A DNA stretch of 64,000 nt. It comes from Clostridia bacterium (lineage in GTDB: Bacteria; Bacillota; Clostridia; Christensenellales; Aristaeellaceae). Under the pieces are notes generated by a model. The model did not search any database. It had not been told where the DNA came from and worked only from the letters and a program-made list of their open reading frames with translations. Position 1 is the first letter of the stretch. Each line of letters opens with the position of its first letter. This document shows, one piece after another, positions 33,072 through 41,573 of this stretch. The stretch covers positions 1-64,000 of the forward strand of contig CAAGII010000156.1 of the NCBI GenBank assembly GCA_900769875.1. Direction: 5' to 3'. Position numbers and translations under genes: made by a program.

Positions 33072-35147
33072 TTACTCAAACGTCTTTGGCACGATGGGGC
33101 ATGCGTCCGTTGCAAGCGGCGCGTTCTGCAAAAGCAGCGCACGGTCGAAGGACGCCTCGGGTACATCCTCACGCAGCACATTCTGTGTGGGAATGACATG
33201 CGCCGTCATCGGTACACCGGTGGTATCCACTCGCTGCAGCTGCTGGGCGAACTGCAGAATCGTGTTCATTTCGCCGCCCATGCGTTCCTCTTCATCGGGT
33301 GAAAGCGCAAGCTTAGCCAGCTCGGCAACCTGCCGCACGGCGATGCGCGGCTTCTTCAGTGCAGCCTGATGCAGCTCGTTGCCTGCCGAAACACCCAGCT
33401 TCAGCACCTTGAGCTGCTCGGGATCGACCATATCGGGCGCGCCGGTCATCAGGCAGGACGCGTCACGAACCTTGGGGAAGGCGATCACATCCCTGAGACT
33501 GTCCGCGCCAAGCAGCAGCATCACGAAGCGATCCAGACCAAAGGCGAAGCCGCCGTGCGGCGGCGTGCCGTACTGGAACGCGTCGATCAGGAAGCCGAAG
33601 CGCTGCCGAGCCGATTCCTCGGTAAAGCCGAGCGCCTTGAACATCGTGGCCTGAATGTCGGCGCGATGGATTCGGATGGAGCCGCTGCCAAGCTCGGTAC
33701 CGTTGAGCACCACGTCATACGCCTGCGAACGGACACGCGCCGGGTCGGTAAAGAGGTACTGCATATCTTCCTCATACGGCATGGTGAAGGGGTGATGCGT
33801 CGCCACAAAGCGCTTTTCATCCTCGCTCCACTCAAACTGCGGGAAATCGGTCACGAAGCAGAACTGGAAATCATCCTTGCGGCGCAGACCCAGCATATCG
33901 CCGACCTCAAGGCGCAGACCGCACAGCGTGCGGCAAACGACGTCGAATTTGTCCGCGCAGAAGAGGATGAAGTCGCCGTCCTGCGCATCCAGCGCCGTGA
34001 GCAGCTCCTGCCACTGGGGTTTGGTGAAGTACTTTTGCAGAATCGAATTGACCTCGCCGTTTTCGTGAATCAGTATCCACGCCATGCCCTTCGCGCCGTA
34101 GCCAAGCGCGTGGTCGGTCAGCGTCTCGATGGTTGTGCGCGTGAATTTTTCCGCGCAGCCCTTGCAGTTGATGGCGCGCACCTTTCCGCCCGTATCCGCC
34201 ACCTTGCGGAACACAGAGAAGGAGCAGCGCTGCGCAAGCGGCGTGATATCGCGAATCTGCATGCCAAAGCGCAGGTCGGGCTTGTCGCAGCCGTACAGAT
34301 CCATGGAATCCTGCCAGGTGATGCGGGGGAAGTCGTATTCGACGGTGCGCCCCGTCACGTCATGGAACACTGCCTTGAACATCTTTTCCAGATGCACAAG
34401 CACATCCTCCTGCTCTACAAAGGACATTTCCATATCAACCTGCGTAAACTCCGGCTGACGGTCGGCACGCAGATCCTCATCGCGGAAGCAGCGCGCCACC
34501 TGGTAGTAGCGGTCCATGCCGCCAACCATCAGCAGCTGCTTGAAAATCTGTGGGCTCTGCGGCAATGCGTAGAATGTACCGGGATGCACGCGGCTGGGCA
34601 CCAGATAATCGCGCGCGCCCTCCGGGGTGGATTTACACAGCATGGGCGTTTCCACCGCGACAAAGCCCTCGCTGTCCAGAAAGCGCTCCGCAGCGGCCTG
34701 CACCGTGTGGCGGAAGCGCAGAGCTTTCTGCATCGCGGGACGGCGCAGGTCAAGATAACGGTACTTGAGGCGAAGCTCCTCGCGAACCTTTGCGTCCTCG
34801 TCCAGAGAGAAGGGGAGCGGCCTGGCTTCGCTAAGAATGGTCAGCGAGGTTGCGCGCAGTTCCACCTCGCCCGTGTCCAGACGGGGGTTGTAGGTGCTTT
34901 CATCCCTCTTCTGGATTTCGCCCGAGACCTGCACCACGCTCTGGAGATGCACGCTCTCCGCGCGATGGAAGTCCTCCTCCGGGAGACTGGCAAGGTCGCA
35001 TACCACCTGAGCCACGCCCTCGCGATCCTTCACATCCAGAAAGACCACGCCGCCCATGTCGCGCTTGGTCTGCACCCAGCCGCAGAGCGTCGCCTGGCTG
35101 CCCATATGCTCCCTGCGAATGCTGCCGCAATAATGCGTCCGCTTCAT
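33072..35147 (-). CDS. aspS: Aspartyl-tRNA synthetase fused to GatC
   Basis: The 691-residue protein is a full bacterial-type AspRS (about 1-590). It has the OB anticodon domain (LCGWVQTKRDMGGVVFLD near 22), motif 2 around RCFRDEDLRADR near 216, a GAD insertion domain (about 290-420), and motif 3 GFAFGLDRFVM near 535. Residues from about 598 to 691 are GatC: VRQVAELAKLALSPDEEERM near 599, then HVIPTQNVLRED and the final CPIVPKTFE. No stop or second start separates them. GatC normally is a free 95-residue subunit that wraps GatA. The position matching Pseudomonas His31, tied to tRNA discrimination, is methionine here. AAGGAGG lies nine bases before the ATG. Confidence 0.93.
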   Translation of the reverse strand: MKRTHYCGSIRREHMGSQATLCGWVQTKRDMGGVVFLDVKDREGVAQVVCDLASLPEEDFHRAESVHLQSVVQVSGEIQKRDESTYNPRLDTGEVELRATSLTILSEARPLPFSLDEDAKVREELRLKYRYLDLRRPAMQKALRFRHTVQAAAERFLDSEGFVAVETPMLCKSTPEGARDYLVPSRVHPGTFYALPQSPQIFKQLLMVGGMDRYYQVARCFRDEDLRADRQPEFTQVDMEMSFVEQEDVLVHLEKMFKAVFHDVTGRTVEYDFPRITWQDSMDLYGCDKPDLRFGMQIRDITPLAQRCSFSVFRKVADTGGKVRAINCKGCAEKFTRTTIETLTDHALGYGAKGMAWILIHENGEVNSILQKYFTKPQWQELLTALDAQDGDFILFCADKFDVVCRTLCGLRLEVGDMLGLRRKDDFQFCFVTDFPQFEWSEDEKRFVATHHPFTMPYEEDMQYLFTDPARVRSQAYDVVLNGTELGSGSIRIHRADIQATMFKALGFTEESARQRFGFLIDAFQYGTPPHGGFAFGLDRFVMLLLGADSLRDVIAFPKVRDASCLMTGAPDMVDPEQLKVLKLGVSAGNELHQAALKKPRIAVRQVAELAKLALSPDEEERMGGEMNTILQFAQQLQRVDTTGVPMTAHVIPTQNVLREDVPEASFDRALLLQNAPLATDACPIVPKTFE

Positions 35148-35169
35148 TCAAACATTCCTCCTTGCCGGG

Positions 35170-35509
35170 CCCATCACAAGAAAATGCGCCTTCCATCCCT
35201 CCATGGGACGAAAGACGCATGTCTTACGCGGTACCACCCAAATTGAGCTTCATCCTTGAAGCTCACCTTTCACCAACGGGCCGCGTACACATGGATGCGT
35301 CGCGACCGATTGCCTGAAGCTGTAGCGGGCTTCACCCGTCCGAGCCTACTGCATGCGAAGGAACGCATGGTTCAGTCGGCGGCTCCGAGCTGTTCCTTCA
35401 CCGGGCGCTTCCTGCCGCACTTGCACCTTGACGCGGCTCTCTGAAAGGATCGCTTTCGGCTACTGCTGCTCTTCACAGCCTTCGTCAGGGAATGCTCCCC
35501 TCTGAAATT
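35170..35509 (-). ncRNA. T-box riboswitch leader (probable Asp specifier)
   Basis: The leader of the aspS operon carries the T-box core GGGTGGTACCGCG (minus strand of 35228-35240), followed by a terminator. In the terminator ATGCGTCTTTCGTCCC pairs with GGGATGGAAGGCGCAT, then comes a T run ending near 35183. Upstream, stem I has the GACGAAGG start and AGAGAG element (about 35490 and 35432). A GAGCTTCAAGGATGAAGCTC hairpin forms stem III (about 35245-35264). The likely specifier is GAC (35377-35375) before TGAAC, an aspartate codon. Uncharged tRNA-Asp would stabilise the antiterminator and switch on aspS-gatC, gatA and gatB. The ends of the element are approximate. Confidence 0.9.
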
Positions 35510-35515
35510 GGCATC

Positions 35516-35544
35516 ATGATAGCACAGCGCCATGTGCTTGTCAA
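35516..35544 (-). promoter_or_regulatory. Promoter of the T-box/aspS operon
   Basis: On the minus strand a perfect TTGACA (35539-35544) and TATCAT (35516-35521) are 17 bases apart and sit just before the T-box. Nothing further was recognised between here and the next terminator, at 35642. Confidence 0.85.
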
Positions 35545-35641
35545 GCAAAAAACAGGAAAAATGCAAGCGAAACACAAAAGACTGCATTCTTGCCGGTATA
35601 GCAGACCAAATGTTGCCCTGTCATGCAGGATACATGGCGCG

Positions 35642-35674
35642 AAAAAGCACCTCCCGCCATATGGCAGGAGGTGC
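35642..35674 (-). terminator. Terminator of the 5'-nucleotidase gene
   Basis: On the minus strand GCACCTCCTGCCAT pairs with ATGGCGGGAGGTGC (14 bp, one wobble), followed by TTTTTC. It lies 31 bases after the stop codon. Confidence 0.9.
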
Positions 35675-35704
35675 GGAGATTCCGCGAGGATGGGGGAGAC
35701 GCGC

Positions 35705-37351
35705 TTACTCAGCAGCCTCCACAGCCACGATACGGCCCTCGCCGTAGGGATTGGCGTACTCTTCGCCAACAACGCCGCCCAGCGTGTTGACGATGTAGGT
35801 GATGAGCACCTGGTTATCCAGCATGGCTTCATCCACCAGCACCTTGCAGGAGGTGAACATGTTGGTGCCGTCGCCGCCGCTCTTGAGCATGTAGTTATGG
35901 GAGGATACGGTGTACACCTTGTCCAGCTGCAGGGGCTCGCCGCCGACCATGACGTTCTTCACGCGGTATTCGCCGGCCACGCCGGTGAAGTTGCCCTTGT
36001 CGTCGTTGGTGCAGGAGCTCTCGATGTAGGTGTGGATCTCATAGGTCAGGCCGGAAACCTGCAGGAAGCCGCCGGACTCGCCGGGCACCTTGCGGGCGTT
36101 CCACTCCAGCGCGTCCAGAATCTGCTGACCGGTGGCCTCCACCACGCACATGGCGTTGCCGAAGGGATGCACCTTCAGAATGTCGTTGAGAGTGATATCA
36201 CCGGCCTTGATGGTATCGCGGATGCCGCCGCCGTTCACCAGACCGATGTCGGCATTGCCCATCACGCGATAGGCGTCGGCGCACAGGTCGCCAAGATTGG
36301 TTTCCGCGTTGCGGATAATGCGTACGTCAGTGGCGGGATCCTTGATGACCAGCGCCACCTGCGTGGTTGCAACCACCTCGGCCAGCTTGGCGTCGAGGGT
36401 TGCGGTCGCGTTCTTCACAGCGGCAGCTACGGCGGTATCGCCGCACAGCGCGGGGAAGCTCACGTCATACTTCCAGGTATACAGACCGGTGGACAGCTTG
36501 CCGTCCTTGGTGATTTTCAGATAGCCGATGTTGGCCAGCTTGGTGCCGCAGGCAGCAAGCAGAACGGTGTTGCCGTCCTTGTTCAGCACTTCCTCCTGAG
36601 ACAGCTCGGAATGGCTGTGGCCGTCCAGCAGGACATCAATGCCGGTGGTGTTGGCGATCACATCGGTGGACATCCAGGGAGCGCACTCCTTCTCGATGCC
36701 AAGGTGAGCCAGCGCAACCACATACTGGGCGCCTTCCGCGCGGGCCTCGTCCACAGCGGTCTGCACAGCGGCGTACAGGTCAGCGCCGTCGTTGCCCTCG
36801 CTGAAGCCGTACACATAGTTGCCTTCCTCATCCTGGAAGAAGGTAGGGGTGGAGGCGGTGAAGGTCTTGGGCGTGGTCACGCCGACGAAGGCGATCTTCA
36901 CACCGTCAAACTCCTTCATTTCATAGGCCTTGAACACGAGCTCGCCCTTGTAGGTGAAGTTGCAGCTCACATAGGGATATGCGGCCTTGTCCTTCAGCTC
37001 AAGGAAACGATCCATACCATAGTCAAACTCATGGTTGCCGGGGATGGCAATATCATAGCCCACGGCGTTCATCAGATCGACGATCGCTTCGCCATTGGTC
37101 ATGGTGCCCACGGGCTCGCCCTGAATGGCATCGCCATCGTCGACCAGCACCACATGGTTCTTCTTGGCAAGTTCGTCACGAATAGCGGCAAGGCCGACAT
37201 AGCCAAAGCCCTGATTGATGCCGCAGTGCGCGTCGGACGTGAAGAGCACGACCAGATCCTTGGTCAGCGCGGGCGCAGCGTCTTCCGCAAAGGCGGCGGC
37301 GCAGGTCATGACCATTGCCAGCGCAAGGAAAAGAGCAAGCAGCTTCCTCAT
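35705..37351 (-). CDS. Secreted 5'-nucleotidase / cyclic-phosphodiesterase family metallophosphatase
   Basis: The 548-residue precursor has a signal peptide (about 1-22, ending AAFAED). A calcineurin-like domain has the metal motifs SDAHCG near 39, DDGDAIQG near 70, GNHEFD near 105 and DGHSHSE near 228. A 5'-nucleotidase C-terminal domain (about 320-545) has the substrate-site motifs NGGGIRD near 373 and SGGDGTN near 496. UshA-type enzymes release nucleosides from external nucleotides, which would suit the nucleoside-type importer at 43.6-49 kb. There is no wall-anchor motif at the C terminus. AAGGAGG precedes the ATG. It is monocistronic. Confidence 0.9.
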   Translation of the reverse strand: MRKLLALFLALAMVMTCAAAFAEDAAPALTKDLVVLFTSDAHCGINQGFGYVGLAAIRDELAKKNHVVLVDDGDAIQGEPVGTMTNGEAIVDLMNAVGYDIAIPGNHEFDYGMDRFLELKDKAAYPYVSCNFTYKGELVFKAYEMKEFDGVKIAFVGVTTPKTFTASTPTFFQDEEGNYVYGFSEGNDGADLYAAVQTAVDEARAEGAQYVVALAHLGIEKECAPWMSTDVIANTTGIDVLLDGHSHSELSQEEVLNKDGNTVLLAACGTKLANIGYLKITKDGKLSTGLYTWKYDVSFPALCGDTAVAAAVKNATATLDAKLAEVVATTQVALVIKDPATDVRIIRNAETNLGDLCADAYRVMGNADIGLVNGGGIRDTIKAGDITLNDILKVHPFGNAMCVVEATGQQILDALEWNARKVPGESGGFLQVSGLTYEIHTYIESSCTNDDKGNFTGVAGEYRVKNVMVGGEPLQLDKVYTVSSHNYMLKSGGDGTNMFTSCKVLVDEAMLDNQVLITYIVNTLGGVVGEEYANPYGEGRIVAVEAAE

Positions 37352-37395
37352 GAAAAATCCCTCCTTGGTTTCTTGTGGTACATTGTACCATTCTC

Positions 37396-37423
37396 ATTAT
37401 AGCATAACGCATGCCAAATTCAA
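37396..37423 (-). promoter_or_regulatory. Promoter of the 5'-nucleotidase gene
   Basis: On the minus strand TTGAAT (37418-37423) and a perfect TATAAT (37396-37401) are 16 bases apart, 45 bases before the start. Confidence 0.75.
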
Positions 37424-37522
37424 GTAGCAACTGCAGTCCAATGAACTTTTTGGCGGCATGCCGTACAGATTTTCCATGCCCCGGGAACAGCCTCCGCGAC
37501 GGCGCATGAGCGCGGGGCATAC

Positions 37523-37562
37523 AAAAAGCGGCACGCCCTGTGTTTTGTGCAGAGCATACCGC
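37523..37562 (-). terminator. Terminator of the nifS-iscU-HAD operon
   Basis: On the minus strand GCGGTATGCTCTG pairs with CAGGGCGTGCCGC (13 bp including G-T pairs), followed by TTTTTG. It starts a few bases after the HAD gene stop. Confidence 0.85.
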
Positions 37563-37568
37563 TGCCTG

Positions 37569-38309
37569 TTATTCAGCCAGCTGACGCAGCAGCAGCTGTG
37601 TCAGCGCGGGCATATCGGGCGCGTCAAGCGTCACATCGGCATGCGCGACCTGCGGCTCGTCATTTCCCGTCAGCTTGCTGGGAATGTAGGCCGTCCTGAG
37701 TCCATAGCGCGTGGCGCAGAGAATATCGTCCGTCGGACTGTTGCCGACCATCATGATCTGGGACGGAGGCACATTCGCCCAGTCGAGCAGCTGCTGATAA
37801 AACGCTTTGGAGGGCTTCTTCACGCCGTAATCGGAGGAAATGAAGATGGCATCGAAATCCTCCCAGATACCAAGCGAACGAAGCTCCGGCTCGGTAAAGA
37901 GGCGCTGCGCGTTGCTCAGCAGCGCGATGCGCGCGCCCGCGCTGCGCAGTGACTGCAGCATTTCCTTCGTGCCGGGATAGAGGCGGAAGTAGTCCGTGCT
38001 GACTGCCCGGAACACACGCATGGCCTCCGCGCAGAGCGCATCATCCGCGATAACGCCCTTTTCGGCGTAGAGCAGGCGGAAGGTTTCCGCAAGATCCACC
38101 TCCACAGCGTCGTCGTCCTTTTGTGTGCGCAGAGCGGAAGCCTGCGCGTCAAGCTGCGCGCTGTAGGCGCTTTGGAGCGCTTCGGGCGTCCAGTCTGCGC
38201 CGTGGTAGCGCATGAGGTTTGCCATGGTCAGCCATACGCACGGGCGGCTTTCGTCGGTGTGGATGTCCTCAAGGGTTCCGTAGCAGTCAAAGGCAATCAC
38301 CTGCAGCAT
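37569..38309 (-). CDS. HAD-family hydrolase (haloacid-dehalogenase/YjjG-like)
   Basis: The 246-residue protein has HAD motif I as FDCYGTLED near residue 8 (aspartate nucleophile, D-x-Y form as in haloacid dehalogenases and nucleotidase-like members). It also has a helical cap (about 20-105), motif II LLSNAQR near 134, motif III lysine in GVKKPSKAFY near 165, and motif IV GNSPTDDILCA near 190. Phosphatase activity on a small metabolite is likely; the substrate is unknown. Its AAAGGAG site lies at the iscU stop and the gap is 13 bases, so it is co-transcribed with the iron-sulfur genes. Confidence 0.85.
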   Translation of the reverse strand: MLQVIAFDCYGTLEDIHTDESRPCVWLTMANLMRYHGADWTPEALQSAYSAQLDAQASALRTQKDDDAVEVDLAETFRLLYAEKGVIADDALCAEAMRVFRAVSTDYFRLYPGTKEMLQSLRSAGARIALLSNAQRLFTEPELRSLGIWEDFDAIFISSDYGVKKPSKAFYQQLLDWANVPPSQIMMVGNSPTDDILCATRYGLRTAYIPSKLTGNDEPQVAHADVTLDAPDMPALTQLLLRQLAE

Positions 38310-38322
38310 GGAAGCATCTCCT

Positions 38323-38715
38323 TTATCTCTGGTGTTCCTCCTTTTGGTTTCGCTGCCTGCGCTGAAAATCCTCCACAGCCGCGTGAATTGCCTGCTCAGC
38401 CAGCATGGAGCAATGCATCTTGACCGGCGGCAGCCCGTCCAGCGCCTCGGCCACGGCCTGATTGGTCAGCGCAAGGGCGTCCTCGATGCTGCGCCCCTTG
38501 ACCATTTCGGTCGCCATGGAGCTTGTGGCGATCGCCGCGCCGCATCCAAAGGTTTTGAAGCGCACGTCGGTGATGATGCCGTCCTCCACAAGAATATCCA
38601 TTTTCATGATATCGCCGCATTTGGCGTTGCCCACCGTGCCGGTGCCGCTGGGGTTTTCCAGCTCGCCGACATTGCGGGGATTGGCAAAGTGATCCATCAC
38701 CTTTTCACTGTACAT
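38323..38715 (-). CDS. iscU: Iron-sulfur cluster scaffold protein, IscU/NifU-N type
   Basis: The 130-residue scaffold receives sulfur from the desulfurase and builds Fe-S clusters. Its three ligand cysteines lie in GNAKCGD near 33, FGCGAAIA near 58 and HCSMLAEQA near 101. The N terminus YSEKVMDHFANPRNVGEL is the family signature. A charged tail (RRQRNQKEEHQR) ends it. It follows nifS by 15 bases, the standard clostridial nifS-iscU pair. Confidence 0.93.
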   Translation of the reverse strand: MYSEKVMDHFANPRNVGELENPSGTGTVGNAKCGDIMKMDILVEDGIITDVRFKTFGCGAAIATSSMATEMVKGRSIEDALALTNQAVAEALDGLPPVKMHCSMLAEQAIHAAVEDFQRRQRNQKEEHQR

Positions 38716-38730
38716 GATACCGCCTCCCGA

Positions 38731-39930
38731 TTATTTTGAAGGATAGGGACAAAAGCCGTTAACGGTCGAGGTATGCTCATTGAGCACACTCATGGCGCGG
38801 AGACTCTCGACAATGGGCGGCAGCCGATCAAGCACCGTCCGGATCTCCGCCTCCGTGGTGTCCGTGCCAAGCGTCAGGCGGAGCGAGCCGTGCGCGATCT
38901 CATGGGGCAGACCGATGGCCAGCAGCACATGGCTTGGATCCAGACTGCCCGACGTGCACGCCGAGCCGCTGGAGCCGCAGATCCCGGCAAGGTCAAGCCG
39001 CAGCAGCAGCGCCTCGCCCTCGATGTAGCGCACCGAAATATTGCAGTTATTGGGAAGTCTGTCCTCGCGGGGACCGTTGATGCGCACATCCGGGACGCTT
39101 GAAAGAATGCCGTCCATCAGCATGTCGCGCAAACGGGACAAGCGACGGGCGTTCTCATCAAGGTTCTCAACCGCCAGCTCAATGGCTTTGCCAAGCCCCA
39201 CGATGCCGGGCAGGTTCTCCGTGCCTGCGCGTAGTCCGCGCTCCTGCGCGCCGCCGTGCACCAGGCTGTCCAGCCGAACGCCGCGCTTTATATAGAGCGC
39301 GCCCGTTCCCTTGGGCCCGTGAAACTTGTGCGCGGAGAGTGAAAGCATATCACAGCCAAAGTCATCCACATTCACGGGAATCGCGCCGATGGCCTGCACA
39401 GCGTCTGTGTGGAACAGCACCCTGTGCGCCCGCGCGATGCGGCCAATCTCCCGAACAGGCTCAATGGTACCGATCTCATTGTTGGCGGTCATGATGCTGA
39501 TGAGAATGGTTTCATCGGTGATGGCCTTTTCTACATCCTCGGGACGAACGCGGCCCACGCTGTCCACTGGCAGATAGGTCACGGTGAAGCCCTGCTTTTC
39601 CAGCCACTGGCAGGTATGCAGCACCGCGTGATGTTCAATGGCGCTTGTGATGATATGGCGACCCTTGCCACGCAGCGCAAAGGCCGCACCCTTGATCGCC
39701 CAGTTGTCGCTTTCCGAGCCGCCCGCGGTGAAATAGATTTCCTGATGCTGTGCGCCGATGGCCGCAGCCACCTGCCTGCGCGCATGATCGACCGCCTTGT
39801 GCGCTTCGCGTCCGATGGCGTGAATGCTGGAGGGATTGCCGTACACCTGTGTGAAATAGGGCAGCATCGCCTCCAGCACTGCGGGGCTGACAGGCGTTGT
39901 GGCGGCATGATCGAGATAAATGCGTTCCAT
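38731..39930 (-). CDS. nifS: Cysteine desulfurase, NifS/IscS type
   Basis: This PLP enzyme takes sulfur from cysteine for Fe-S clusters and tRNA thiolation. The 399-residue protein has the N-terminal YLDHAATTP, the PLP lysine in LSAHKFHGPKGTGALY near 202 and the mobile cysteine loop GSSGSACTSGS near 325, which marks group I desulfurases. The start is ATG 39930, with AAAGGAGT upstream; the longer frame (to 39972) crosses the promoter. It heads the nifS-iscU-HAD operon. No IscR/Rrf2 regulator gene is in the window. Confidence 0.94.
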   Translation of the reverse strand: MERIYLDHAATTPVSPAVLEAMLPYFTQVYGNPSSIHAIGREAHKAVDHARRQVAAAIGAQHQEIYFTAGGSESDNWAIKGAAFALRGKGRHIITSAIEHHAVLHTCQWLEKQGFTVTYLPVDSVGRVRPEDVEKAITDETILISIMTANNEIGTIEPVREIGRIARAHRVLFHTDAVQAIGAIPVNVDDFGCDMLSLSAHKFHGPKGTGALYIKRGVRLDSLVHGGAQERGLRAGTENLPGIVGLGKAIELAVENLDENARRLSRLRDMLMDGILSSVPDVRINGPREDRLPNNCNISVRYIEGEALLLRLDLAGICGSSGSACTSGSLDPSHVLLAIGLPHEIAHGSLRLTLGTDTTEAEIRTVLDRLPPIVESLRAMSVLNEHTSTVNGFCPYPSK

Positions 39931-39977
39931 GGTCAGACTCCTTTGCGGAATATAATAACCCACCAAATCCATAGGTA

Positions 39978-40006
39978 ATTATAGCAGGAATTCTATATCC
40001 TGTCAA
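39978..40006 (-). promoter_or_regulatory. Full-consensus promoter of the nifS-iscU-HAD operon
   Basis: On the minus strand a perfect TTGACA (40001-40006) and a perfect TATAAT (39978-39983) are separated by 17 bases. No clear inverted repeat for an Rrf2-type repressor was recognised. Confidence 0.9.
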
Positions 40007-40163
40007 GGGCAGGAAGGGGCGCGCATACAGTATGTCACCAGAAAAACTGTGCGATTCAGAAGGAACGAAGGATGCTGATGCAGAATGCATGATCTGATAC
40101 GCAAATGCGTAAGAGACGACGCGGGCGCGAGCGCCTGCGATCACGATCAATGGAGCATGACCG

Positions 40164-41573
40164 ATGAACAATGCCGTGAAATCCATCAGAAATATGCCGC
40201 GCATGAAAACGCTGCGCGTTATCTTCTCCCTGGCGTGGCCTACCATGCTTGAACAGCTGATGCAGACAGCCGTGCAGTATATCGACACAGCTATGGTCGG
40301 CTCGCTCGGCACGCAGGCGACAGCCGCAGTCGGTGCGACCAGCACCGTCAACTGGATGATCGGCAGCACCATCTCCGCGCTGGGCGTGGGCTACTTGGCG
40401 TATATCTCGCAGGCTATCGGCGCGGGAGATCACACGCGGGCCCGAAGGGCTTCGGGGCAGGCTGTGACGACGGTGCTTACCGTGGGATCGCTCCTGACCG
40501 TGTTGACACTCGCGCTGAGCGGCAGAGTGCCCGTGTGGATGCGGGTGGATCCGTCCATCTGCCAGAGTGCCGCAAGATATTTCTTCATCCTGTATACGCC
40601 CCTGCTATTTCGCAGCGCCAGCATGATCTTCGGCACGCTCCTGCGCGCTGCGGGCGATACACGAACGCCCATGCGTGTCGGCGTTGCGGTCAATGCTGTC
40701 AACATCATCCTGAATTACCTGCTGATCTACGACACGCATACCGTATGCGGCGTAACCGTTCCCGGCGCGGGCTGGGGGATCGAGGGCGCTGCGGCGGCGA
40801 GCGCCGTGGCCTACGCGTTCGGCGGTATCGCCATCACGATCCGGCTGTGGCAGCATCAGGTCATATCGCCCAGAGGTCAGAGCATCCGGCCTGACAGGGA
40901 GGTGCTGCTGCCCTGCATGCGCGTAGCCATACCCAACATGCTGCAGCGCTTTGCTACCTCAATGGGGTATGTCGCGTTTGCCTCCATGATCAATTCGCTG
41001 GGTGAGGTGGCGACCGCAGCCCACACCATCGCCAACACGGTGGAATCAGCCTTCTACATTCCGGGCTGGGGTATGCAGACTGCTGCGGCCACGCTTTCCG
41101 GCAACGCACGCGGTGCAGGGGATGAAAGGCGCCTGCGTGAGCTGGGCGTGACCATGCTGCCGCTTGAGGTGACGCTGATGGTGGTATCGGGCGGCCTGCT
41201 GTTCCTCTTTGCGCCGCAGCTGATGCGCCTGTTTTCGCGCGATGAGCGGGTGATCGCCCTTGGCACGCTTGTGCTGCGCATGGTCGCGGTATCGGAGCCC
41301 TTCTATGGCGTGCCGATTGTCATCGAGGGCATGATGCAGGGCATCGGCAAGACGGTCGCGCCGTTCGTGTTCAACGTGGCCGGCATGTGGGGCGTGCGGA
41401 TTGTGGGCACCTATATCTGCACGCAGCGGTTGCATTACGGGCTTGCGTCCGCATGGGGCTGCATGATTGCCCACAACCTGCTGTTGTTTGTGCTCTTTAC
41501 CATCCATTACGTGACCGGGCGGTGGCTTGCGCCGCCACGGCGGGCGAGGAAAGCGGCTCGTCAGGCGCCGTAG
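40164..41573 (+). CDS. MATE-family multidrug/sodium efflux protein
   Basis: The 469-residue protein has 12 transmembrane helices in two homologous halves. Typical MATE wording is LAWPTMLEQLMQTAVQYIDTAMVG near 22-45, RAAGDTRTPM near 155 and, in the second half, RVAIPNMLQRFATSMGYVAF near 254. MATE pumps export organic cations or metabolites using Na+ or H+. The ribosome site is modest (GGAG, about nine bases before the ATG). No clear promoter was found in the 157 bases before it. Its 3' end overlaps the convergent epimerase gene by 13 bases. Confidence 0.9.
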   Translation: MNNAVKSIRNMPRMKTLRVIFSLAWPTMLEQLMQTAVQYIDTAMVGSLGTQATAAVGATSTVNWMIGSTISALGVGYLAYISQAIGAGDHTRARRASGQAVTTVLTVGSLLTVLTLALSGRVPVWMRVDPSICQSAARYFFILYTPLLFRSASMIFGTLLRAAGDTRTPMRVGVAVNAVNIILNYLLIYDTHTVCGVTVPGAGWGIEGAAAASAVAYAFGGIAITIRLWQHQVISPRGQSIRPDREVLLPCMRVAIPNMLQRFATSMGYVAFASMINSLGEVATAAHTIANTVESAFYIPGWGMQTAAATLSGNARGAGDERRLRELGVTMLPLEVTLMVVSGGLLFLFAPQLMRLFSRDERVIALGTLVLRMVAVSEPFYGVPIVIEGMMQGIGKTVAPFVFNVAGMWGVRIVGTYICTQRLHYGLASAWGCMIAHNLLLFVLFTIHYVTGRWLAPPRRARKAARQAP

